Positions 1 to 8,424 of a DNA stretch of 64,000 bases are shown here, piece by piece. The stretch's first letter is position 1. Each line of letters opens with the position of its first letter. This DNA is from Planctomycetaceae bacterium. GTDB lineage: Bacteria > Planctomycetota > Planctomycetia > Planctomycetales > Planctomycetaceae. The notes beneath the pieces are model-generated. The model did no database searches, was not told the origin of the DNA, and saw only the letters and a program-made list of their open reading frames with translations. The translations under genes were made by a program, and so were the position numbers. Where the stretch lies: NCBI GenBank assembly GCA_021732975.1, contig JAKFWC010000024.1, positions 405,399 through 469,398 of the forward strand, given 5' to 3'.

Positions 1-2268
1 TTCGGCCGCGTTTCGATCGGCAACCGCTTTGGACAAAAGATGAAGAATGTTCACCGGGATGCGGGCCAACGTCGCCGCTTGCGATTCGGTTGTCATGACA
101 AGGCGGAACTGGCCGAGCAGATGGTTCGCATGTTCGGATTCCTGCGCGAGCGTCACTTTGAGCACGCTCCCTGCGGGAAGTTCGACCGCCGCACTCGGCA
201 GCAGCGTGAGTTGATGCGGTTGCGGAAGCTGCCCACCAATGGCCCAACCGGTGAGTTTTTTGCCAGCGGGAGCTTTATCGAGCAGCACGTCTGCTGGGTC
301 GAAACCGGCCTGCGAGAAATCGGCAAATGCGGCTGCGAAGGTGACCGTCCGCGATCCCGACAGTGACAATTCCTTGCTCGGATTCGGCGGCTCGGCGACA
401 GTTTGTTCCCACACGACCTGGCGATTGTCATCGAGAATCGCCACGCGGAATTGGGTGAGCCGCGCACCGACGCCGTTGTCCGTCCGGTTCCAGATCGCAA
501 CACGATCAATCGGCGTCACGGCCTTCAGTTCGACTTCCCACCACGGGTTGTCAGACATCGCAGTGTGCGTGGTTGACTTGGCTTCGACATAGCGGCCGTC
601 GGTGTTGCCATCGATCGCCAGTTCCGGCGGCCCTGCGTAATCGGTCGAACTCTGCGTCGCCTTTCCAGAATGCGCAAAGTTCTCCGCTCCTTGAAACACC
701 TGCACTTCGGCAAGCGACAGAATCTTCTGCGAACCGGGAATCTCGATGCGGACAAACCGTCCCTTGAGCGCTTGCCCCGCGGGAGGATCGATGGTGGCCT
801 GCACGCGGTTCAGCACGAAGTTGCCCCCGGCGAGGCCCGCATTCGGCGGAGTCTCCAATCGCAACGCCGTGAGGGATTGCGCCGTCGTGATCGGAATTGA
901 AACCGAGTACCGATCCTTCGGGGCTCCGTCGCTCACCATGACCATTCCAGTGTCGGAGACCGTCGCGGACTTCTCGCTTTGCCGTTTCACGGCGTTGGGA
1001 ACCAGCGGATTCCACGTCAGCGACTTCGGCAGCGACGCTTCCCATTTCTCTTGCGCTGCAAGTAATTCCTGCGTGGATGTTTTGAGCGTCGTTTCGAGTT
1101 GTGCGAGTTCGCCCTGCCATGCCTGCTTCTGCTGACGCTGTTCTGCCGACCACAATTCCAGCAGCGGCGATTCGTCGCGACGGTCCGCATCTTCGGACTG
1201 GTTGTAGAATGCAAACAGCTTGAAAAACTCTTCCTGCGTCAACGGGTCATACTTGTGAGTATGGCACTGAGCACACGCCATCGTCGTTCCCATCCACACG
1301 GCGAGCGTGGTGTTCACGCGGTCGACAATCGCGACATTGCGGAACTCTTCGTCGTTGGTCCCACCCTCGCTGTTGGTTAGCGTGTTCCGTTGGAAGGCCG
1401 TCGCAATGAGTTGCTCATCGTTGGGCTCAGGCAACAAATCTCCGGCGATCTGCTCGATCGTGAATTGATCGAACGGCTTGTTCTGCTGGAACGAACGAAT
1501 CACGTAATCGCGGTACGCCCAAATGGTGCGGGCCGGGTCGTCAGCGTACCCCGCGGAATCCGCATACCGCGCGAGATCGAGCCACAGCCGCGCCCAATGC
1601 TCACCGTAGGCATCTTTCTTGAGGAAGCGGTCGACCATCAGTTCATAACGGTCAGCCGACGTGTCCTTGAGAAACGACGCGACTTCCGCAGAGGTCGGCG
1701 GCAACCCGGTGAGATCGAGCGCAACGCGGCGGATCATCGTCCGGTCATCGGCGGAGGCTTGCGGATGCAGGCCTTCTTTTTCGAGTCGCGCGAGCAGGAA
1801 CCGATCCACCGGTGTCTGTCCCCAATCGATCTTTACATCGGGCAGCACAGGTCGGGTTGGTTTCACGTACGACCAATGGTTGGCATACGGGGCTCCCTGG
1901 CGAATCCACTCCGTGAGCGTGGCGATCTCCGCGATGCTGAGCGGTTTGCCATGCCCGCGAGGCGGCATCACTTCATCGGGATCGGCGGACGCGATCCGTT
2001 TGATGACAAGGCTGGTTTCCGGTTGTCCCGGCTTGATTGCCTGAGAACCACCGAGATCGACTGTCGCCCCGGCGAGCGTGTCAAGTCGCAGACCGTCGGT
2101 GCCACCCTTGCGTTCCTTCTCATCCGGGCCGTGGCACTTGTAGCAACTGTTAGACAGAATCGGCCGGACTTCGCGGTTGAAATCAATCGTCCGCTTCGGT
2201 TCCGCCGCGCCAGCAACAGCAACGGTTGAGACGAAACAGAGCGACAGAGAAAAGAGCAGCCGACACAT
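1..2268 (-). CDS. DUF1549/DUF1553 protein with planctomycete cytochrome c motif and F5/8C-like domain (3' end outside window)
   Basis: The frame is open from the ATG at 2268 to the window edge (756 codons), so the C-terminus with most of DUF1553 is missing. A hydrophobic signal peptide (about residues 1-22, AGAAEP cleavage region) is followed by a CxxCH heme-binding motif (C42-YK-C45-H46), the planctomycete cytochrome C domain. A DUF1549 region follows, with RVALDLTGLPP and a second cysteine motif CAQCHTHKYDP. After it comes a coiled-coil stretch and a discoidin-like (F5/8C) segment (RFVRIEIPG, LSLAEVQVF, then a WWEVEL strand), which suggests glycan or surface binding. These proteins are exported and usually accompany a DUF1501 protein; function is unknown, often guessed as redox or polysaccharide-related. 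The annotated ATG gives a good signal peptide; the upstream ribosome-binding site is weak. Confidence 0.9.
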   Translation of the reverse strand, partial: MCRLLFSLSLCFVSTVAVAGAAEPKRTIDFNREVRPILSNSCYKCHGPDEKERKGGTDGLRLDTLAGATVDLGGSQAIKPGQPETSLVIKRIASADPDEVMPPRGHGKPLSIAEIATLTEWIRQGAPYANHWSYVKPTRPVLPDVKIDWGQTPVDRFLLARLEKEGLHPQASADDRTMIRRVALDLTGLPPTSAEVASFLKDTSADRYELMVDRFLKKDAYGEHWARLWLDLARYADSAGYADDPARTIWAYRDYVIRSFQQNKPFDQFTIEQIAGDLLPEPNDEQLIATAFQRNTLTNSEGGTNDEEFRNVAIVDRVNTTLAVWMGTTMACAQCHTHKYDPLTQEEFFKLFAFYNQSEDADRRDESPLLELWSAEQRQQKQAWQGELAQLETTLKTSTQELLAAQEKWEASLPKSLTWNPLVPNAVKRQSEKSATVSDTGMVMVSDGAPKDRYSVSIPITTAQSLTALRLETPPNAGLAGGNFVLNRVQATIDPPAGQALKGRFVRIEIPGSQKILSLAEVQVFQGAENFAHSGKATQSSTDYAGPPELAIDGNTDGRYVEAKSTTHTAMSDNPWWEVELKAVTPIDRVAIWNRTDNGVGARLTQFRVAILDDNRQVVWEQTVAEPPNPSKELSLSGSRTVTFAAAFADFSQAGFDPADVLLDKAPAGKKLTGWAIGGQLPQPHQLTLLPSAAVELPAGSVLKVTLAQESEHANHLLGQFRLVMTTESQAATLARIPVNILHLLSKAVADRNAAE

Positions 2269-2374
2269 GGAGAAGACTCGTCGCAGGAAGGAATTTCAGG
2301 CGGGTCCGATTCTATAGAATTCTACCCGCATCCCGAACAGTTCGCTACCCGTTGATGCGTGTGACTGAAGAGAA

Positions 2375-2593
2375 GTGGCCGCGAAAAAGCGCAAGAGGAC
2401 GCAAAAGGAAGCCGAAAGGCGATTTTGCCACAGAAGGTACAAAGGTCACAAAAAAGGAAAGGCGGAGATGCGGAAGAGATTGAGCACACTCCCATCGTCT
2501 CCTCCTCCCTTTGTGCCTTCTGTGCCTCTTGTCGCCAAACGCTTCTCTCTGGATTCCTCTTTCCTTTGCGTCCCTTTGCGCCTTTTCGCGGCT
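2375..2593. repeat. Two-tier inverted repeat in the intergenic spacer
   Basis: An outer arm near 2376-2410 (gccgcgaaaaagcgcaagag...) is complementary, imperfectly, to 2561-2592 (...tttgcgccttttcgcggc). An inner arm near 2427-2460 (gccacagaaggtacaaaggt...) is complementary to 2511-2536 (tttgtgccttctgtgcctct...). A related single arm (tttgccacaagaggcacaa) occurs near 10048-10066. The spacer 2269-2607 has no credible gene. It may act as a terminator-like hairpin or be a dispersed palindromic element. Confidence 0.75.
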
Positions 2594-2607
2594 CAATTCT
2601 CTTCGTC

Positions 2608-4020
2608 TTACGCGATGATCTCGTGGATCACGTTCCCTTCCACATCCGTCAGGCGGAAGTCGCGGCCGGCGTAGCGATACGTGAGACGCTCGTGGTTCAG
2701 GCCGAGCAGGTGCAGCATCGTCGCGTGCATGTCGTGGATGTGGGCTTTATCGACGGCGGCGTAGAAACCGTAGTCGTCGGTCGCACCGTGGTGATAACCC
2801 GCTTTCGTGCCACCACCCGCAAACCACATGGTGAATCCTTCCGGATTGTGATCGCGGCCGTTGCTCCCCTCGACGGTGGGCGTCCGGCCGAACTCGCCGC
2901 CCCACCAGACGAGCGTGTCTTCAAGCAACCCGCGCGTCTTCAAATCTTGCAGCAACCCTGCGATCGGCTTGTCGACTTCGAGCGCATTCTTCGCATGACC
3001 GTTCTTGAGGTCCGAGTGCTGATCCCACTGCACCTTGCTGTCGCTGTGGGTCACCTGAATGAACCGCACGCCATTCTCGGCAAATCGGCGGGCCATCAGG
3101 CACATCCGGCCGAAGTTTGCGGTGACGGGATCATCAAGGCCGTAGAGTTGCTGCGTCGCGGAGGATTCCTGCGAGATGTCTTCCACCACCGGCAGTTCGG
3201 ACTGCATGCGGAAGGCGAGTTCAAACGAATTGATGCGGGCCTCGAGTGCGGGTTCCGGGCCGCTATGAGTGAGGTGTTCACGGTTCATCGCCATGAGTGC
3301 CGCCACCTCCCGTTCCTGCACGGTGCGCGACACGCGCTCATTCGCAATGAACTTCACGCGGGCCTGATCGGCGGGGACGCTCGCATTTCCCAGCGGCGTA
3401 CCGGCGTAGGTGGCGGGAAGAAACGCGGAACCCCAGTTGTTGATGCCGCCGTGGGCCAATGTCGGGCAGATGGTGACGAACGCGGGAAGGTTTGTGTTGT
3501 CGGTGCCCAGGCCGTAGCTCACCCACGATCCCATGCTGGGACGGACGAAGTTGTCGCTGCCGGTGTGCAGCTTCAGCACCGCGCCGCCGTGCGCGGGGTT
3601 CGTGCCATGCACCGAGTGGACAAAACACATGTCATCCACATGCTTCGCCAGATGTGGGAACAGCGTGCTGACCCAGGCCCCGCTTTCGCCGTACTGTGAG
3701 AATTCCCACGGCGATCTGAGCAGATTCCCCGTCGGCGCGAACTGCACCCGCGGCTTGGCAAACGGCAGTGGTTTGCCATCATCGCGCGTGAGCAGCGGCT
3801 TCGGATCGAACGTATCGAGATGCGACGGGCCCCCCTTCATAAAGAGAAAGATGACGCGTTTCGCCCGCGCCGCAAAATGTGGCAACCGCGCGGCGAGCGG
3901 GTCCACCGGCCGCACATCCGCAGTTACGGTCTCAGCCAACATTGATGCCAGCGCCAGTGAGCCAAAGCCGACTGCCGAGCGCTGTAACATCGCCCGCCGC
4001 GAAAAGGGGACATCAAACAT
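2608..4020 (-). CDS. DUF1501 domain-containing exported protein
   Basis: 470 residues from ATG 4020. The N-terminus FSRRAMLQRSAVGFGSLALA looks like a twin-arginine leader (SRR followed by a hydrophobic stretch), consistent with Tat export. The body has DUF1501 hallmarks: FLFMKGGPSHLDTFDPKP, VRFIQVTHSD, and near the C-terminus DTLVWWGGEFGRTP with GRDHNPEGFT. DUF1501 is a sulfatase/alkaline-phosphatase-fold relative of unknown substrate. An in-frame ATG nine codons upstream (4047) would put residues before the Tat motif; the 4020 start fits the leader better. It lies downstream of a DUF1549/1553 gene on the same strand (spacer 157 bp), the usual planctomycete pairing. Confidence 0.9.
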   Translation of the reverse strand: MFDVPFSRRAMLQRSAVGFGSLALASMLAETVTADVRPVDPLAARLPHFAARAKRVIFLFMKGGPSHLDTFDPKPLLTRDDGKPLPFAKPRVQFAPTGNLLRSPWEFSQYGESGAWVSTLFPHLAKHVDDMCFVHSVHGTNPAHGGAVLKLHTGSDNFVRPSMGSWVSYGLGTDNTNLPAFVTICPTLAHGGINNWGSAFLPATYAGTPLGNASVPADQARVKFIANERVSRTVQEREVAALMAMNREHLTHSGPEPALEARINSFELAFRMQSELPVVEDISQESSATQQLYGLDDPVTANFGRMCLMARRFAENGVRFIQVTHSDSKVQWDQHSDLKNGHAKNALEVDKPIAGLLQDLKTRGLLEDTLVWWGGEFGRTPTVEGSNGRDHNPEGFTMWFAGGGTKAGYHHGATDDYGFYAAVDKAHIHDMHATMLHLLGLNHERLTYRYAGRDFRLTDVEGNVIHEIIA

Positions 4021-4038
4021 GGTTCTGACCTTCTTCCT

Positions 4039-4164
4039 GGTTCCCAAGCTCTGCTTGGGAATGTTCTTCCCCGAGGCTCTGCCTCGTCTTCATTTCGCCC
4101 TACAATTCCGTTCACGAGGCAGTGCCTCGAATCCGGACGTTTCCAGGCAGAGCCTGGGAACGAG
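4039..4164. repeat. Intergenic palindrome, ttcccaagct/gaggctctgcctc family
   Basis: Holds nested short palindromes: ttcccaagctctgcttggga, gaggctctgcctc, gaggcagtgcctc, and a closing ccaggcagagcctgggaacg. The same modules occur at 44548-44600 and 47247-47353. Located between DUF1501 and DUF1549/1553 genes. Confidence 0.8.
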
Positions 4165-4177
4165 TTTCAACTCGACA

Positions 4178-6553
4178 TCACTGCAAGTATATGAACTCAT
4201 TCGACGCCAGCACGACATGGCACAGGCTGGTCCACGCTTGTTGAGCGTTGGTCGCCGTCGTGATGTCGCTCAACAGCGATTGCGCCGTGTTGATTTCGGT
4301 GGATGACGGCTCGCGTCCGTATGCCAGGACATACAAACGCATGATCCGGGCGGCATCATCATTGGTGACTTCGTGCGTAATGCGAGCCGCAAGGCGTTCA
4401 CTCACCGTCACCACGAAATCGCTATTCATCATCAATAGGGCTTGTGGGGCGATTGTCGTCGTCGGGCGGTCACCGGTGGGGATGGCGGCGTCGGGATAAT
4501 CGAGCAGTTGGAAGAAGTCGTAAACATTGTTCCGCACGATGGGCAGATACACGGACCGCCGCGGGCTGGAATAATCGGTGAGGTCTTTCGACGTATGATC
4601 AAAGAAGTACGCACGATTTTTCACCGTCAGCAGAGATCCTTGCTGCGCGTCATCAAGCTGCCCGCTCACCGACAGCAGTGCATCCCGGATGGCTTCCGCT
4701 TCGAGCCGTCGCACCGTATGCCGGGCGAACCATCGATTCTCGGGATCACGTTCCAAATCCATCGGGTCGACATCACTGCTGGTTTGATAGGTGCTCGACA
4801 GGACGATCCGCCGGTGCAGTGACTTGATCGACCAGCCATCTTGAATGAAGCGCAGCGCGAGCCAATCGAGCAGTTCCGGATGCGATGGTTTGTCGCCGAG
4901 CAAACCGAAGTTGTCGACGGACTTCACGAACCCCGCGCCGAAATGCCACCGCCAGACGCGGTTCACCATCACCCGGCTCGTCAGTGCATGTTGCGGGTCC
5001 ACCAGCCATTCCGCGAGTTCCTTGCGTCCACTGTGCTCCACCGGGAATGACGGTACTGCAGGCCCGCGCACTGCCGGAAGAACACGGCGAGGAATGACAT
5101 CCCCCAGTTTAAGCGGATTACCCCGGATGTTGATCGCCACATCCGCGACAACGGCTTCGGTCACGCTCATTGATGTCGGCACTTCCGGCGGCGATTTTTC
5201 GAGCACCGCCAGTTCCGCCCGCAGCGTCTTCAACGCGGCCTGTGTCTCCGCCGGAAATTTGTCTTCGAGCTTCGCAGGAACGGCTTCCCCTGCTGTCAGC
5301 GCTGCTTCGGCTTGCTCCACGCGCTGTTGAATCGCAGCTTTCTTCTCTGTGATCTGGGTCTGATACGTCGCCAGCGCGGACCGTGTCTGCTCCGACGGCA
5401 ACGGCATTTCATACCACTTCGCGACTTTGCGGAAATGCTCCATTGTCCGCGTGCTTTTGAAGATACCGGCGAGACCGTAGTAATCCGCGGTCGCGACCGG
5501 ATCGAACTTGTGATCGTGGCAGCGGGCACATCCGAGCGTCAGCCCGATCAGCGCGCGACCGACGGTATCAATCTGTTCGTCGACGATGTCCATTTCCATC
5601 TTGGACTCATCGACCTCGGCGAGCACCTTTGCTCCGATGGACAGGAAACCGGTGGCGATCAATTGTTCGGCATGCTGGACATCATCCGCAAATGGCAGCA
5701 AATCCCCCGCAAGTTGTTCAACGACGAAACGGTCATACGGTTTATCGGCATTGAACGACTGCAAGACATAATCGCGGTACCGCCAGGCATTGCCGTAAGC
5801 GACGTTTTCATCGAGCCCGTTGGAATCGGCATACCGCGCGACATCGAGCCAGTGCCGCCCCCAGCGTTCGCCATACGCCGGGGAGGATAACAACCGATCG
5901 ACCACCCGCGCGAAGGCATCAGGGCTTTCATCCGACAGGAACGCCGTCATCTCTTCGGGCGTGGGCGGCAGGCCGATGAGGTCATACGTCACTCGCCGCA
6001 GCAAGGTTCGTTTGCCGGCCCGCGGACTCGGCGACACCCCTGCGGCTTCCATTTTGGCGAGCGTGAATTCATCCAACGGCGACTGTGGCCAGTTCGCATT
6101 CTTCACGACCGGTCGCACGGGCCATTGCGGCGGTTGGAACGACCAGTGATTCGGATCGCGCGTCGGTTTGCCTGTGGCTTTTGTTTCGGGATAGTACGCC
6201 CCGTCCTTGACCCATTGCGTGAGGTCCGCAATCTGCTTGTCGGTGAGTTTCCCCTTCGGCGGCATCGAGAAATCGGGATCGGTCTGCCGGATCGCGAGAA
6301 TGAGGCGACTCTCGTCCGGTTTGTCGGGCACAATCGCCGGGCCGGTGTCGCCGCCTTTTAGCAGTGCCGCGGTGGAATCCAGCCGCAGACTCCCCCACTG
6401 TTTTTCCGCACCGTGACACTTCTGGCAATGCTCCACGAGCACCGGCCGGACATGCGTTTCGAAGTGCTTGATCTGCGCGGGCGTTGGTTCCGCCGCCTCG
6501 ATGTGTGTACTGCACATCATTCCTGCGACGAGGATGAGGATAGACAGTCGCAT
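4178..6553 (-). CDS. DUF1549/DUF1553 protein with planctomycete cytochrome c motif
   Basis: 791 residues from ATG 6553, which gives a clean signal peptide (MRLSILILVAGMMCSTHIEA). A CxxCH motif at C43-QK-C46-H47 marks the planctomycete cytochrome C domain. DUF1549 follows (RVTYDLIGLPPTPEEM, GERWGRHWLDVARYADSNG, GCARCHDHKFDPV), then a short coiled coil (about residues 390-450), then DUF1553 with EWLVDPQHALTSRVMVNRVW and TGDRPTTTIAPQALLMMN near the end. Exported, probably heme-binding; the biochemical role is unknown. A longer in-frame start at 6664 would run through the inverted repeat at 6574-6661 and is rejected. Probably cotranscribed with the DUF1501 gene downstream. Confidence 0.92.
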   Translation of the reverse strand: MRLSILILVAGMMCSTHIEAAEPTPAQIKHFETHVRPVLVEHCQKCHGAEKQWGSLRLDSTAALLKGGDTGPAIVPDKPDESRLILAIRQTDPDFSMPPKGKLTDKQIADLTQWVKDGAYYPETKATGKPTRDPNHWSFQPPQWPVRPVVKNANWPQSPLDEFTLAKMEAAGVSPSPRAGKRTLLRRVTYDLIGLPPTPEEMTAFLSDESPDAFARVVDRLLSSPAYGERWGRHWLDVARYADSNGLDENVAYGNAWRYRDYVLQSFNADKPYDRFVVEQLAGDLLPFADDVQHAEQLIATGFLSIGAKVLAEVDESKMEMDIVDEQIDTVGRALIGLTLGCARCHDHKFDPVATADYYGLAGIFKSTRTMEHFRKVAKWYEMPLPSEQTRSALATYQTQITEKKAAIQQRVEQAEAALTAGEAVPAKLEDKFPAETQAALKTLRAELAVLEKSPPEVPTSMSVTEAVVADVAINIRGNPLKLGDVIPRRVLPAVRGPAVPSFPVEHSGRKELAEWLVDPQHALTSRVMVNRVWRWHFGAGFVKSVDNFGLLGDKPSHPELLDWLALRFIQDGWSIKSLHRRIVLSSTYQTSSDVDPMDLERDPENRWFARHTVRRLEAEAIRDALLSVSGQLDDAQQGSLLTVKNRAYFFDHTSKDLTDYSSPRRSVYLPIVRNNVYDFFQLLDYPDAAIPTGDRPTTTIAPQALLMMNSDFVVTVSERLAARITHEVTNDDAARIMRLYVLAYGREPSSTEINTAQSLLSDITTATNAQQAWTSLCHVVLASNEFIYLQ

Positions 6554-6573
6554 ACGAAAACGATCCTCTAGAG

Positions 6574-6661
6574 GCGAGCGGGGGGACGTGAGTCCCCCCG
6601 GTGATTTATTCTCCAAAACAACAAAACTAATCACCGGGGGGAGTGACCTCCCCCCGCTCGC
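6574..6661. repeat. Long inverted repeat (33-bp arms) between gene end and next start
   Basis: Arms 6574-6606 and 6629-6661 are complementary (gcgagcggggggacgtgagt... against its reverse complement) with a few central mismatches and a 22-base AT-rich loop. It sits between the stop of the upstream S15-type hydrolase gene and the start of the DUF1549/1553 gene, so it could act as an attenuating or terminating hairpin. Confidence 0.85.
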
Positions 6662-6672
6662 CAATGTTTAGT

Positions 6673-8349
6673 TTACCGCGCGGTGCCTACCACCGGCGCG
6701 ATCACTTTCGAGGAAAACTCTTTGTCGTGGCGAACCTTGTTGGTCGCGACGACGGCATCAGCGGGGAAGTCGATGGTGAGGGGTTTGCCGTTCTGCGGGT
6801 TCGGTTCGTAGAACGGGGTGCCGGTGCTGGCGAGCGTCACGCGGATGCGGTGGCCTTTCGCGAAAATCTGGCTGAGCGAACCGATGTCGAACGCGACTTT
6901 CTCCACTTGGCCGGGTTCGAGCGGCACCTCTTTTTCAAAGCCGTCGCGGTACCGCGCCCGGCGGACGTAGTCGATGATCAGAATCGACCGGCCGTCGGGA
7001 TAGACATCACTCACGCGGATAATGACATCGGTGTCCTTCGCCGTTGATGTGAGAAAGATTTCTGTCTGTACCTTGCCGGTCCATTCCACCGGCGCGGCGA
7101 GAGGTTCCGTGGTGAAGGTGAGGACGTTCTTCTGAGTTTCAAACGGCCGGGCATCCTTCGCCCCGGGGAAACCGGCCGTGGCGGGGATCTCCGCGGGGTG
7201 CAGCGGGTCCGATGTCCATGCCGTTTCGCTGTGGGAAGTGGTTGGCTTGTCCGTGGTCAATTTGCCGTCGGCGTGCAGATAGTACGGCGTGGTTGTCGCG
7301 GGAATTGGCCAGTCGGTCGCGGACCGCCATTCGTTGCCGGGCGCTCCGGGTTCGCCGACGGCTCCCATCACGTAGTACCGCACGGCGGGGTCGCGGTCGA
7401 CGCCGTTGTCGACGCCTTTCAGGTGATGGTCGAACCACTTCACCATGTGGGTGAGCATGTCGAAGGTGGCGTTGTCGGGGTATGTGACCTCGTTCACTTT
7501 GGCCTGCTTGTTGAAGCGGCCGTGCAGCCACGGACCGATGTAGAGTTGCTGCTGGCCGCGTGAATGCGGGCCGCCGTGATGTTGGCGGCCGACGTAACTG
7601 TCGATGGAGCCGACGGACATGAAGTCGTACCAACTGCCGACGGTGAAGCACGGCACGTTCATTTTATCGAAGTGCTGCGAGCAATCTTCCGCGGCCCAGT
7701 AATCATCAAACGTCGGATGGGCGAACCACTCGTTCATCAGCGCCCGGTTATGATCGGGCACCCGGCAGACCTCGCCCATCTTGATGAAGCGCTGCGGCCG
7801 CGTGGTCCCGCCGATGCGGTAACCCTCTTGGTACAAGCTCAAGCCGGTATCAATCATGTACTGACACACGAGATGCGGGGGTTGCGCGACGGCGAGAAAA
7901 TTCTGAGCAAAGCCGGCTTGGGAACTGCCGAAGGTGCCGATCTTGCCCGTGCATTTGGGGAGTTTCGCCAGCCATTCGACGGTGTCGTAACCGTCTTGAA
8001 GTTTCCCCCAGCCGAGAGCGCGGTAACCGACCCATGTCCCTTCCGACTTCTGCGAGCCGCGGAAGTTCTGCAACGCAACGATGTACCCTTTCGATGCCAG
8101 TTGCGCGAGTTCCCGTCGCGTGCTGATCGCCCGGCCGTTGGCGTAACGCTGTTCCAGCAACCCTGGCCACGGACCGTCCCCCGTCGGTGTGTAGAGATAG
8201 ACCGAAAGTTTGACTCCGTCACGCATCGGCACCATGACGTGTTCTTCGACCACGCCGGGGACATCGAGCGGTGGCTCGGGCGGTTGGGCGAACGCCGATG
8301 TCGTGAAGAATCCGATCAGAGACGCGAACAAAGCCAGTCGAATCATCAT
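6673..8349 (-). CDS. CocE/NonD family (peptidase S15-type) alpha/beta hydrolase, secreted
   Basis: 558 residues with a signal peptide (residues 1-21, ending SAFAQ). The N-terminal X-Pro dipeptidyl-peptidase S15 domain shows MRDGVKLSVYLY, GYIVALQNFRGSQKSEGTW and a nucleophile elbow TFGSSQAGFAQ with Ser143 as the likely catalytic serine. The C-terminal half (about 320-555) is a PepX_C jelly-roll (DVIIRVSDVYPDGRS, GHRIRVTLASTGTPFYEPNP). Family members hydrolyse acyl esters or amides such as cocaine esters, glutaryl-7-ACA or Xaa-Pro peptides; the substrate here cannot be told. MM at the start makes 8349 or 8346 equally possible. Confidence 0.9.
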   Translation of the reverse strand: MMIRLALFASLIGFFTTSAFAQPPEPPLDVPGVVEEHVMVPMRDGVKLSVYLYTPTGDGPWPGLLEQRYANGRAISTRRELAQLASKGYIVALQNFRGSQKSEGTWVGYRALGWGKLQDGYDTVEWLAKLPKCTGKIGTFGSSQAGFAQNFLAVAQPPHLVCQYMIDTGLSLYQEGYRIGGTTRPQRFIKMGEVCRVPDHNRALMNEWFAHPTFDDYWAAEDCSQHFDKMNVPCFTVGSWYDFMSVGSIDSYVGRQHHGGPHSRGQQQLYIGPWLHGRFNKQAKVNEVTYPDNATFDMLTHMVKWFDHHLKGVDNGVDRDPAVRYYVMGAVGEPGAPGNEWRSATDWPIPATTTPYYLHADGKLTTDKPTTSHSETAWTSDPLHPAEIPATAGFPGAKDARPFETQKNVLTFTTEPLAAPVEWTGKVQTEIFLTSTAKDTDVIIRVSDVYPDGRSILIIDYVRRARYRDGFEKEVPLEPGQVEKVAFDIGSLSQIFAKGHRIRVTLASTGTPFYEPNPQNGKPLTIDFPADAVVATNKVRHDKEFSSKVIAPVVGTAR

Positions 8350-8424
8350 CGAGTTTCTTTCCTGATACTGCTGTCACACGCTCGCCGACTCCGCTTGCGG
8401 TTTCGCGTCCCGCGTGGAGGCCGC

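Noticed and set aside
1390..2229. 279-codon open frame on the plus strand
   Set aside because: Opposite the DUF1549/1553 protein, whose heme motifs and signal peptide support the minus strand.
2425..3699. 424-codon open frame on the plus strand
   Set aside because: Lies opposite the DUF1501 gene and lacks any recognised domain.
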